40,752 nucleotides of DNA from an uncultured Clostridia bacterium (GTDB lineage Bacteria > Bacillota > Clostridia > TANB77 > CAG-508): contig CAPBNZ010000006.1 in NCBI GenBank assembly GCA_948585895.1, positions 1 to 40,752 of the forward strand, written 5' to 3'. A program made the translations under genes and the position numbers. The notes beneath the pieces are model-generated. The model was not told where the DNA came from. It did not search any database and saw only the letters and a program-made list of their open reading frames with translations. Each line of letters opens with the position of its first letter. Within the stretch, counting starts at the first letter, position 1. Positions 32,757 through 40,752 of the stretch are shown one piece after another.

Positions 32757-32867
32757 TTTAACAACTTTTTAACAACTAAGTTTGAAATAACTGGATAAAA
32801 CTAAATCAAAATACAAGTAAAAAACATTGATATTATGCTACTTTATATAAACTAAATAAAACTAAAT
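32757..32867. repeat. Arm-type direct repeats beside the attachment core
   Basis: TTTAACAACT occurs twice (32757-32766, 32768-32777), AAACTAAAT three times (32798-32806, 32849-32857, 32859-32867), and the palindrome ACTTTATATAAACT once (32840-32853). Repeats of this size next to a core are typical of integrase arm or excisionase binding sites. No gene is seen in 32755-33160; that stretch holds these repeats, the att site, a terminator, an inverted repeat and the plsX promoter. Confidence 0.5.
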
Positions 32868-32881
32868 AAATATAAAACAGT

Positions 32882-32920
32882 ACAGTAGGTTCAGGTGTTG
32901 TTGCTGATATTTTAGCATAA
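32882..32920 (+). other. tuf: Displaced 3' end of tuf (EF-Tu) = putative attR
   Basis: Thirteen codons including the stop encode TVGSGVVADILA, the conserved extreme C-terminus of elongation factor Tu, with no EF-Tu gene in front: the frame is closed by a stop 6 bases upstream of the match. It is followed immediately by a terminator and host genes. I infer that the prophage integrated into the 3' end of tuf, re-creating the gene at its far (left) side and leaving this duplicate at the right. The core sequence is within this segment. Confidence 0.75.
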
Positions 32921-32924
32921 TTAA

Positions 32925-32961
32925 AATGTCGCATAGGAATGTTTCCTTTGCGGCATTTTTT
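32925..32961 (+). terminator. Terminator of the original tuf transcript
   Basis: AAATGTCGC pairs with GCGGCATTT (one wobble), with an inner AGGAA/TTCCT helix, followed by TTTT. It lies five bases after the tuf stop codon. Confidence 0.8.
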
Positions 32962-32963
32962 CA

Positions 32964-32997
32964 TATTCTAGGAAAGTTTTCTGGATTTCCTAGAATA
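32964..32997. repeat. Perfect 12-bp inverted repeat upstream of plsX
   Basis: TATTCTAGGAAA (32964-32975) and TTTCCTAGAATA (32986-32997) flank a 10-base loop. It could form a hairpin or be a protein-binding site upstream of the plsX promoter. No T run follows. Confidence 0.55.
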
Positions 32998-33035
32998 TAA
33001 AGTTAGTTAAAATATAAGAAATATTCTAAAATTAC

Positions 33036-33064
33036 TTGCTTTTTTATAGAAAGCATAATAAAAT
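33036..33064 (+). promoter_or_regulatory. Predicted plsX promoter
   Basis: TTGCTT (33036-33041), 17-base spacer, TAAAAT (33059-33064), about 97 bases before the plsX ATG. Confidence 0.5.
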
Positions 33065-33160
33065 GAATGTATTAGAAATAAAATTAAATAAGCATAGAAA
33101 GATAAGGTCATAAAGGAAACATCTTCGTGCGACAAATGACAGAACATAGGAGGAATACAC

Positions 33161-34174
33161 ATGAAAATAATATTAGATGCTATGGGAGGAGACAATGCAC
33201 CAGATGCTAACATCAAGGGAGCTATTAATGCTATTAACAAGATAAAGGCAGAAGTTGTTTTAGTAGGAAAAGAAGAAGTAATTCGAAGTAAAGTAAAAGA
33301 GTTCTATGGAAAAGAAATAGAACAGATATCAGATAGGCTAAAAATCAGAAATGCGACAGAAACGATTGAAATGGAAGATACACCAACACTAGCTATTAAA
33401 CGCAAAAAAGATTCTTCTATGGTAGTTGGTTTTAAAATGTTAAAGCAAGAAGAAGGAGATGTATTTATTTCAGCAGGAAATTCAGGAGCTTTATTAACAG
33501 GAGCAACTTTACTTGTAGGAAGAATAAAAGGAATTGATAGACCAGCTTTAGCAGGTATATTACCTGCCTATAAGAGTCAATTGTTACTAATTGATGCAGG
33601 ATCGAATACAAATTGTAAACCAATTAATTTATTGCAATTTGCACAAATGTCTAGTATTTATTTAAGAAACACCTATGGAATTGAACATCCAGCTATAGGA
33701 CTATTAAATATAGGAACAGAAGAAACAAAAGGAAATGAATTAGTTCGAGAAAGTTATCATTTATTGAAAGAAAAAGCAAAAGAATTAAACATTAATTTTG
33801 TTGGAAATGTGGAAGGAAGAGATGCCTTTTCTGGTAAAATAGATGCTATTGTTGCAGATGGTTTTACAGGAAATGTATTTTTAAAAACAACAGAAGGATT
33901 AGGAAAATTCGTAAAGAAAACCTTAACAGAAAGTTTTACCAAAAATTTATTAGCAAAGATTTTTGCTATACCAGCTTTACCAGCAATAAAGAGATTCTCT
34001 AAGACAATGGATTATAAATCTTATGGAGGAGCATTATTCCTAGGTGTTAAAAAACCAGTAGTAAAAGCACATGGAAGTAGTGATGCATTGTTATTTGAAT
34101 ATACACTGATACAAGCGGAGAAATTTGTTGAAAATAAAGCAGTAGAGCAAATGATTGAAGAATTTGAAAAGTAG
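33161..34174 (+). CDS. plsX: Phosphate acyltransferase PlsX
   Basis: The 337-residue protein begins with the PlsX hallmark MKIILDAMGGDNAP and continues with EMEDTPTLAIKRKKDSSMVV, FISAGNSGALLTGATLLVGR and DGFTGNVFLKTTEGLG. It makes acyl-phosphate from acyl-ACP, the first step of PlsX/PlsY phospholipid synthesis, and acts at the membrane surface. Length is normal. AGGAGG lies eight bases before the ATG. It is followed by acpP, the usual partner. An rpmF gene, often found upstream, is absent here. Confidence 0.96.
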   Translation: MKIILDAMGGDNAPDANIKGAINAINKIKAEVVLVGKEEVIRSKVKEFYGKEIEQISDRLKIRNATETIEMEDTPTLAIKRKKDSSMVVGFKMLKQEEGDVFISAGNSGALLTGATLLVGRIKGIDRPALAGILPAYKSQLLLIDAGSNTNCKPINLLQFAQMSSIYLRNTYGIEHPAIGLLNIGTEETKGNELVRESYHLLKEKAKELNINFVGNVEGRDAFSGKIDAIVADGFTGNVFLKTTEGLGKFVKKTLTESFTKNLLAKIFAIPALPAIKRFSKTMDYKSYGGALFLGVKKPVVKAHGSSDALLFEYTLIQAEKFVENKAVEQMIEEFEK

Positions 34175-34243
34175 ACCCAAAAAGAGGAAAAATAACATAG
34201 ATTTGACTCATCCGTACAAAATAAAAATATTTCAAGAATATAC

Positions 34244-34272
34244 TTGACAAAAAGAAAAACATATAATATAAA
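34244..34272 (+). promoter_or_regulatory. acpP promoter
   Basis: Consensus TTGACA (34244-34249), 17-base spacer, TATAAA (34267-34272). It gives acpP a transcript independent of plsX. Confidence 0.75.
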
Positions 34273-34323
34273 TGAAATATAAATCAATCATTTGCAAACT
34301 TGAGAGGAGGTGAACTCTAAGGT

Positions 34324-34566
34324 ATGAGTTCAGAAGAAGTATTAGAAAAAGTAAAAGGAATCATTGTTGAACAATTAGGAGTAGCAGACACTGCAGTAAC
34401 AATGGAGGCATCATTTATTGATGACTTAGGAGCTGATTCATTAGATATTGTTGAATTAGTTATGGCATTAGAAGAAGAATTTGATATAGAAATTCCTGAT
34501 AGCGATGCAGAAAAAGTCGTAACAGTAGGAGATGTAGTTGATTACATAAAAGAAAACGTAAAATAA
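34324..34566 (+). CDS. acpP: Acyl carrier protein
   Basis: The 80-residue acidic protein has the phosphopantetheine site GADSLDIVEL, with the serine of DSL as attachment residue, and a four-helix layout starting MSSEEVLEKVKGIIVEQLGV. It carries growing acyl chains in fatty acid synthesis and supplies PlsX with substrate. GAGGAGGTG precedes the ATG. The length is standard. Confidence 0.97.
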   Translation: MSSEEVLEKVKGIIVEQLGVADTAVTMEASFIDDLGADSLDIVELVMALEEEFDIEIPDSDAEKVVTVGDVVDYIKENVK

Positions 34567-34584
34567 GCAATGAAAAAAGAAGAA

Positions 34585-34613
34585 GAGCCAATAATATTTA
34601 ATATTATTGGCTC
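34585..34613. terminator. Bidirectional terminator between acpP and the carboxypeptidase gene
   Basis: A 14-bp perfect inverted repeat (arms beginning GAGCCAATAATATT) around one base. T-rich sequence follows on the - strand and moderately on the + strand. Confidence 0.75.
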
Positions 34614-34705
34614 AATTTGTTATTTACTAGTAAGATAAAAAATAAAAACGTGAAAATATCGTATCTTTATTTTTGATTAACCCTCAGCTACTTCCTATAA
34701 CAGGA

Positions 34706-35989
34706 TTAGAATAAGCACTGTTGTAATTGATTTGGGTAAGACTTAAAAAAACAAAACATATAATCTAGTAGGTTATTTTTTTTAATAGTTGTATTGGAAA
34801 ACAAATTAAGAGTTTTTATATTAGTACCTTGAGAAGAAATTTCTAATTGTCCAATTTTATCAGCTTGATTTAGAGGTGCCTGGTGGTAAGATTGGAGCGA
34901 TATAGTAGCTTCTATTCCTGGAATCAAATCTTTTTTTATTGGAATAATTGGAGTTTTTTCTATCCAATCATCTATTGTAATTTCTATGAAATTAGATTGA
35001 CCTTTTTCAATCAAAAAGAAATTAGGATGATTATTTTGCCACTTAGTAATAGATTCAGAGATGAAATCTTTTATATTAAAATATTCAAATGTTTTAAAGG
35101 TATATTCAATCAGTTTTATACTATCTTTGGTTCTAAAGTTTTTAGTATCTGCACCTAGTACAACACAAATAATATCCATATTACCTCTTTTACAAGCTGT
35201 TACCAAACAACGATTAGCACCATTAGTAAAGCCTGTTTTGATACCATAAACACCATTTAGATTTCCAAGTAGTTCGTTTGTATTGGATAGTGTTTTGGGG
35301 TAGCCATTAATAGTAACAGTATAGTTCTTCGTGCCAACAATATTCAAAAAAGTAGAATTTTTTAGAGCATAATCTGAAAGAACTGCTAACTCGTAGGCTG
35401 TAGTATAATGCTCGGCAGAATCTAAACCATGAGGAGACTCGAAGTGTGTATTAGAAAGTCCTAAAGATTGAGCTTTTTCATTCATAAGATTAGAGAAATC
35501 CAGAACACTACCAGCAACACTTTCTGCTAAACAGACAGCAGCATCATTTCCAGAACATAACATTAATCCATATAGTAAATCACGAATGGTAATTTTATCA
35601 CCAGTTTTCAACCCTAGGCGAGAGCCACCTGTACCAGCAGCCTTTTTAGAAGCTTGAACAGTTTTATCTAAAGAAGTATTTTCAAGAACAACAATAGCAG
35701 TCATAATTTTTGTAGTAGAAGCCATTTTCACTTTATTTTTCTCATTCTTTCCATAGAGAATTGTCTGACTTAATCGATCAATTACAACACAAGAGCGAGA
35801 ATTCAAATCGATAGTTTTAGAAGAAGAATTACTAGAAGTTTCTTGTGTTAGAGTATCCTCTATTTCTGAAAAACTAGAAAAAGTTTCTTCTTCATTTAAG
35901 TCATCACCATAAGTTGGACAAGAAGTAAAAATAAACAAAAGAATTAAAAATGCAAAAAATACTTTGCCTATACAATTTTTTCGAAACAT
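34706..35989 (-). CDS. D-alanyl-D-alanine carboxypeptidase (DacF/DacB-like PBP5 family)
   Basis: The start ATG at 35989 has AGGTGA upstream; a longer frame beginning 12 codons earlier lacks a site. The 427-residue protein has an N-terminal signal segment (about 8-24, IFTSC resembling a weak lipobox), then the S11 serine peptidase motifs: STTK (catalytic Ser91, Lys94), SGN at 146-148 and KTG at 251-253. A C-terminal PBP5_C-type beta domain (GIEATISLQSYHQAPLNQAD) follows. It trims the terminal D-Ala from peptidoglycan stem peptides outside the membrane. Confidence 0.94.
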   Translation of the reverse strand: MFRKNCIGKVFFAFLILLFIFTSCPTYGDDLNEEETFSSFSEIEDTLTQETSSNSSSKTIDLNSRSCVVIDRLSQTILYGKNEKNKVKMASTTKIMTAIVVLENTSLDKTVQASKKAAGTGGSRLGLKTGDKITIRDLLYGLMLCSGNDAAVCLAESVAGSVLDFSNLMNEKAQSLGLSNTHFESPHGLDSAEHYTTAYELAVLSDYALKNSTFLNIVGTKNYTVTINGYPKTLSNTNELLGNLNGVYGIKTGFTNGANRCLVTACKRGNMDIICVVLGADTKNFRTKDSIKLIEYTFKTFEYFNIKDFISESITKWQNNHPNFFLIEKGQSNFIEITIDDWIEKTPIIPIKKDLIPGIEATISLQSYHQAPLNQADKIGQLEISSQGTNIKTLNLFSNTTIKKNNLLDYMFCFFKSYPNQLQQCLF

Positions 35990-36123
35990 ATTTTTATCAC
36001 CTATAAAAATATATTGTTTTACCATATAAATTATGAATTTAAATGAAATAAATAAGAAATTACTACGGAGAACAATAAAACAAAATTAATTTACGTAAAA
36101 TCTTGATTTTGATTTGAAAATGT

Positions 36124-36152
36124 AATATAATTGTAATGTAGGTCTTTATCAA
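36124..36152 (-). promoter_or_regulatory. Predicted promoter of the carboxypeptidase gene
   Basis: On the - strand TTGATA (36152-36147) and TATATT (36129-36124) with a 17-base spacer, leaving a leader of about 130 bases. The divergent intergenic region 35990-36304 holds this, the + strand promoter and otherwise AT-rich sequence. Confidence 0.5.
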
Positions 36153-36234
36153 ATTTTACATCTTGAAAAACACATTTCCGTAAACAAAAAAGAGAAACAA
36201 ATTTAGACTATAACACAAGAAAGAAAAAGACCTA

Positions 36235-36263
36235 TTGAACAAAAACAAAAAAGAGAGTAAAAT
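36235..36263 (+). promoter_or_regulatory. Predicted promoter of the surface protein gene
   Basis: TTGAAC (36235-36240), 17-base spacer, TAAAAT (36258-36263), followed by an AAAGGAG site and ATG at 36305. Confidence 0.6.
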
Positions 36264-36304
36264 ATTGATACAGAAGGAAATTATTATATAAAGGAGAGAA
36301 AGAA

Positions 36305-39300
36305 ATGAACTTGAGAAAAACACTATTTCGTTTAACAATTCTTATCATATTTGTTGCATTTATATTATTACAAAATGCGGTATATGCTGAAACTATTGTG
36401 CAACCAAAAAGCAAATGGATGGGAATAACAGAATTAATGAGTGATAATCCTGCATTTGGTTATTCTATTAATTTACCAAATAATGAAGCAGGAATAAAAA
36501 GGGGAGCTAAAATATGGAATATTGTAGTTTACCCAAATGGAAATAATACAAGTACAGTTCAGAATAATGAAAATATTTATTGCTTAAAAGAAGGACAAGG
36601 GTTTACTTCTTCTTCAGGAGCAAGAATACAAGAATATACACAATCCTTTAACATGAAAACACAAAGAAATCAGATAAAAGAAGAAGCAACAGGAAACCAA
36701 ACAATAGCCAGTCTAATGGAAAAAACTATCACAGAAAATGGAAAGACCATTAATTGCTATGATGCTGTTTTAGCCGTTCTTGATATGTTATATTTACCAA
36801 ATCGAGATGATGAAGCATTGACAGAAAGAAACAAAATATATGATTTAATTGTTGATAAAGTAACAAAGGATGACGACTATATTGCCTATAGAGAATATGC
36901 CGATGCTATTATTGGGGCAGATGAAGAACATAAAATAACACCTTATGATATAAAAGCTGTGCAACAAGCTGCTTTATGGTATTTTACAAACTATGGAGAA
37001 GATACAGAAGGTGGAGACGTATATAATAAAACAGATGATAAAGGATGGATTTATTATACAACCAATAGTACAGACTATAACCATTTCTCAAACTATCGTG
37101 TCACAGGTGATAATGCACATAATACAGCAGGAGAAATAAGAGATGCACAAGCAGAATTATTATATAACTATATTATAAAAACAGCAAAGGAAAATGCATC
37201 GAAATATACAGAAAATATAAGTTCAGCTGAACCACCTGCTACAGTAGTGAAAGAAGATTTAATATATGTGCAAAAAGAGGATAAGTACATAATAGGACCA
37301 ATTAAAATCATAGAAAACCAATCAACTAGCACACCATATACAATTGATTTAACTGTTAATAATGGAAAGGATGAAATAGAATATAATTTAGTAAATACAG
37401 ATGGAAGTCCATTAAATAGCAACATAAAAGACTTAGTAGCAGAAGGAAAAGATGTTTATATAGCAATACCAACCAATGAAATAACAGATATGAATTCTTT
37501 ATCAGTTGATATTGGTATTCATTATAATGATACTACTATGACATTATGGACTCAATCTGGATGGATGAACAAAGAACAACCACTTGTTGAAGTGGAAAAA
37601 GTAAAAAAATCACTAAAAGAACCATTAAAAATAACGCAGAAAGAAGAAAAACCATTTGACTTGGCTTTAAGAAAATACATAACAAAAATAAATGGAGAGG
37701 AATTAAAAGGAGACAAATCAAGAGTTCCAAATATAGAAGAAGCAACTTTAAATACAGGAACAACAGCAACCTATAAACATAAAAAGGATCCAGTAGCTAT
37801 AGTAACAGGAGATAAAGTAACGTATCAATTAACGATATACAACGAAGGTGAAAAAGCAGGAAGAGCTACGAAAATAATAGACCAATTACCAACAGGACTA
37901 AGATTTAGTCAAGTAATTAGTGGCAATTTCGAATTAGGTAATTATGCAGAAGACACTAATACATTAAATTTAGTAAGAAAAGCTAATAATACAACAAATC
38001 TTCCAGCCTACACGAGTGGAAATTTAGGTAAAAATAGTGAAACAATTGAAATTGAATGTGAAGTAATTGCCATAGCCGATAAAAAAGAAAGCAAAGTTTT
38101 AACAAATGTTGCATGGATAGCAGAAGCATGGAATGAAGAAGGGCAGGTTACTACTACCAATAAAGATAGAGATTCAGAACCATCTACTTATCCAAATGTT
38201 AATAAAGACAATATGGCAGATTACATAGGAAACAATAATAAAACAGATTTAACTGATTCAAACTATTATTATAAAGGACAGCAAGATGATGATGACTTTG
38301 AAAAATTAGTATTATTACCAGAAGCATTTGACCTAAAGTTAATCAAACGCATTACAGCTATCAATCAACAAAATGTACCAGAAAGAATAAAAAGTATAGA
38401 TGCAAGCAAATTAAATACCTTAGATTCGAATGGAAATAGGAAAACAACAGCAGATTATGATTTAAATAAAGAACCGCTTACCGTAAAAAAAGGAGACATT
38501 GTTACCTATACCTTTAGAATTTATAATGAAGGAACTATAAATGGTTATGCACAAGAAATCACAGAAGACATACCAAAAGGATTGCAATTCTTATGGTCTG
38601 AAAAAGAAGGTGAAGAATTAAAAGCAGATACAACCTTATCAGATGAAGAAAAAGAAGCAATTGAATTTAACCAAAAATATTTATGGGGAAAATTTGTATA
38701 TGATGATGCCAAAGAAAACATCATTCAAATTTCTTCTGATTACTTATCAAAAGAAAATGAAGCAACCATTGGCGGAAATTTAATAGAAGCATTTGGCAGA
38801 AACGATGGAACGAAAACAGAAGCAAATCTTCATTATAAAGAATTAGCAGTAAAATTAAAAGTTGTTTCTGAAAATATGTCAGGAACCAAAATTAGGAATG
38901 AAGCAGCTATCACACAAGACTGTGATGAAAATGGAAATCCAGTAGATGACAGAGATTCAGAACCAGAAAACTGGATTGGAAAAGATGACCATAATAATTA
39001 TCAAGACGACGAAGATTTCGATAATATTATTTTACAATCATTTGATTTGGCACTAAGAAAATTCATAATAGCAGTAAGCCATGATGATAAAATTGAAAAG
39101 AGTGAAGAATTAAGGAATGCAGATAGTTCTTATACAAGAGCACCAAAGGTAGATACTTCTAAATTAAATACTTTAGACGAAAATGGAAAGTTAATTACAA
39201 CAGCTATCTATAACCACACAAAAGAGCCAGTAGAAGTAAGCAAAAATGACTATGTAGTATATATGTTAAGAGTTTATAACGAAGGCGAAATAGATGGATA

Positions 39301-40752
39301 TGCAGCAGAAATTAAAGACCATTTACCATCTTACCTAGAATTTGTAAAAGGAGAATATAATACACAATATGGATGGCAAGTATCAGAAGACGGAAAGACA
39401 GTAACAACCAGATACTTAGAGAATGCTTTGATTCACAAAGCAAAAGTAGAGGAAAGTGGAAACATACAATTATCTTACAAAGAAGTTCCAATTATGTGTA
39501 GAGTAAAAGATACAGCAAAAGCAGGAGAAAAAATAACCAATATAGCACATATTACAAAATATCTAGATGACAAAAAACAACCAGTAGTAGATAGAGATTC
39601 TGTGGAAAACAATGTACAATTACCAGACAGCCAAAACTTGCCAGGATATAAAGAGAATGAAACAGGAAGTTATGTACCAGGGCAAGAAGATGATGATGAC
39701 TTTGAAAAAGTAATAATAAAAAGATTTGATTTAGCTTTAAGAAAATTCATTACAAAAATTGGAGACAAAGAAGTAACAACAAGAATACCAGAAATTAAAT
39801 ATGAAAATGGAAAAATAAGTTATGAGCATAGCAAAGAACCACTTATGGTAGTAACCAATAATATAGTAACTTATACCATTCGAGTATTTAATGAAGGGGA
39901 AGTAGCAGGCTATGCAACAGAAATAACAGATGATATACCAGCAGGATTGGAATTCCTACCAGATAATGAATTAAATAAAACCATGAGATGGAAGATGATA
40001 GATAAAGAAGGAAAAGAAACAACAGATGTAACAAAAGCAGTAAAAATAACCACAGATTATCTAGCAAAAGAACAAGAAAAACAAGAAAAAGCAAATTTAT
40101 TAAAAGCATTTAATCCAGATGCTCAAATCAGTGATACCAATCCTGACCATAAAGAGGTTCAAGTTGCATTTAGAGTAACAGAACCAAACTCATCAGACAA
40201 AATAATTATAAATTCAGCACAAATTTCAGAAGACAGTGATGAAAATGGAAATCCAATTGATGATGACGATTCTATTCCAAATGAATGGAATGAAGGAGAA
40301 GATGACCAAGATAGAGAATATATTAAATTAGTAGAATTCGATTTAGCTTTAAGAAAATGGGTAACACAAGCAATTGTCATAGAAAATGGGAAACAAACGG
40401 TTACACAAACAGGGCATGACCCTTGGGATGACCCAGAAGCAGTAGTAAAAGTAGAATTACATAGAAAGAAATTAAACCAAGTAACAGTAAAATTCAGATA
40501 TTCGATTAGAGTTATTAATCAAGGTGACATAGCAGGATATGCAAAAGAGGTTACTGACTATGTACCACAAGGTCTAAAGTTTGTAGCAGAAGATAACCCA
40601 GGATGGACAGATGAAGGAAACAATGTAATATCTACAAGATTACTAGAAAATAAACTGTTACAACCAGGAGAATATGCTGATGTAGAAGTTTTACTTACTT
40701 GGGTAAACAGTGAGAACAACATGGGGGTTATGAATAATACAGCAGAAATATC
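36305..40752 (+). CDS. Large secreted thioester-domain surface protein with DUF11-like repeats, 3'-truncated by the window
   Basis: The frame is open for 1,482 codons to the window edge. Residues 1-28 are a signal peptide ending VYA. Residues about 90-230 resemble a thioester (TQXA) adhesion domain: Cys93 in NIYCLKEGQGF and Gln221 in VQQAALWYF could form the Cys-Gln thioester bond. From about residue 450 there are at least five modules, each opening FDLALRKxI and containing VTYTIRVYNEGE and GYAxEITDxIP-type strands, with DRDSEP or DDDDFEK linkers (starts near 37655, 38325, 39041, 39724 and 40336). The gene should end with a wall anchor or transmembrane segment outside the window. Probably a host-surface adhesin. 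Confidence 0.9.
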   Translation, partial: MNLRKTLFRLTILIIFVAFILLQNAVYAETIVQPKSKWMGITELMSDNPAFGYSINLPNNEAGIKRGAKIWNIVVYPNGNNTSTVQNNENIYCLKEGQGFTSSSGARIQEYTQSFNMKTQRNQIKEEATGNQTIASLMEKTITENGKTINCYDAVLAVLDMLYLPNRDDEALTERNKIYDLIVDKVTKDDDYIAYREYADAIIGADEEHKITPYDIKAVQQAALWYFTNYGEDTEGGDVYNKTDDKGWIYYTTNSTDYNHFSNYRVTGDNAHNTAGEIRDAQAELLYNYIIKTAKENASKYTENISSAEPPATVVKEDLIYVQKEDKYIIGPIKIIENQSTSTPYTIDLTVNNGKDEIEYNLVNTDGSPLNSNIKDLVAEGKDVYIAIPTNEITDMNSLSVDIGIHYNDTTMTLWTQSGWMNKEQPLVEVEKVKKSLKEPLKITQKEEKPFDLALRKYITKINGEELKGDKSRVPNIEEATLNTGTTATYKHKKDPVAIVTGDKVTYQLTIYNEGEKAGRATKIIDQLPTGLRFSQVISGNFELGNYAEDTNTLNLVRKANNTTNLPAYTSGNLGKNSETIEIECEVIAIADKKESKVLTNVAWIAEAWNEEGQVTTTNKDRDSEPSTYPNVNKDNMADYIGNNNKTDLTDSNYYYKGQQDDDDFEKLVLLPEAFDLKLIKRITAINQQNVPERIKSIDASKLNTLDSNGNRKTTADYDLNKEPLTVKKGDIVTYTFRIYNEGTINGYAQEITEDIPKGLQFLWSEKEGEELKADTTLSDEEKEAIEFNQKYLWGKFVYDDAKENIIQISSDYLSKENEATIGGNLIEAFGRNDGTKTEANLHYKELAVKLKVVSENMSGTKIRNEAAITQDCDENGNPVDDRDSEPENWIGKDDHNNYQDDEDFDNIILQSFDLALRKFIIAVSHDDKIEKSEELRNADSSYTRAPKVDTSKLNTLDENGKLITTAIYNHTKEPVEVSKNDYVVYMLRVYNEGEIDGYAAEIKDHLPSYLEFVKGEYNTQYGWQVSEDGKTVTTRYLENALIHKAKVEESGNIQLSYKEVPIMCRVKDTAKAGEKITNIAHITKYLDDKKQPVVDRDSVENNVQLPDSQNLPGYKENETGSYVPGQEDDDDFEKVIIKRFDLALRKFITKIGDKEVTTRIPEIKYENGKISYEHSKEPLMVVTNNIVTYTIRVFNEGEVAGYATEITDDIPAGLEFLPDNELNKTMRWKMIDKEGKETTDVTKAVKITTDYLAKEQEKQEKANLLKAFNPDAQISDTNPDHKEVQVAFRVTEPNSSDKIIINSAQISEDSDENGNPIDDDDSIPNEWNEGEDDQDREYIKLVEFDLALRKWVTQAIVIENGKQTVTQTGHDPWDDPEAVVKVELHRKKLNQVTVKFRYSIRVINQGDIAGYAKEVTDYVPQGLKFVAEDNPGWTDEGNNVISTRLLENKLLQPGEYADVEVLLTWVNSENNMGVMNNTAEI

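Overview
The window is a large part of an AT-rich siphovirus prophage (about 1 to 32,880) followed by host chromosome (about 32,920 to 40,752). The DNA is very A+T rich. Ribosome binding sites are AGGAGG-like, TGA is used as a stop, and the envelope genes are of Firmicutes type (PlsX, acyl carrier protein, a secreted D,D-carboxypeptidase, a thioester surface protein). This suggests a low-GC Bacillota host, probably a gut-type Clostridia member. I cannot name the species.

Layout. 1-5,981: early and accessory phage genes on the + strand. They include a RusA-type resolvase, an RNA-repair cassette (RNA ligase, polynucleotide kinase-HD fusion, RlaP-like nucleotidyltransferase), an ASCH protein, an Acb2/Tad1-like small protein, and a LemA protein with a membrane partner. 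6,036-8,204: a DUF1492-type late regulator, a terminator hairpin, a ParB-domain protein and a radical SAM enzyme. 8,226-18,091: terminase, portal, minor capsid, scaffold, major capsid, connectors, tail tube and tail chaperones. 18,112-26,072: tape measure, tail and hub proteins, and a fibronectin-type tail protein. 26,091-29,372: a diversity-generating retroelement (DGR), made of a tail-tip target gene with its variable repeat (VR), a GC-rich hairpin, the template repeat (TR) and a reverse transcriptase (RT). 29,347-31,555: small tail-associated genes, XhlA-like protein, holin and amidase endolysin. 31,568-32,754: a short lysogeny-type module with a MutS-domain-I-like protein and a Cro/CI-type regulator on the - strand, and two small genes on the + strand. 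32,755-32,920: repeats and the displaced 3' end of an EF-Tu gene, which I read as the right attachment site.

The most interesting system is the DGR. VR and TR align without gaps over 117 bp. They differ at 15 positions, and all 15 are adenines in TR. The RT is split by one extra base exactly at its DGR-specific IGNFTSQ signature, so the system was active in the past but may now be crippled, unless the base is an assembly error or is bypassed during translation. No Avd gene lies beside it. A 135-residue MutS-domain-I-like protein about 2.2 kb downstream is a candidate alternative accessory factor.

The second theme is counter-defence. RNA end-healing and sealing enzymes sit just upstream of an Acb2-like cyclic-nucleotide sponge in one tightly packed operon. 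No integrase is visible; it should lie beyond the left edge. I saw no tRNA, rRNA, CRISPR array or insertion sequence.
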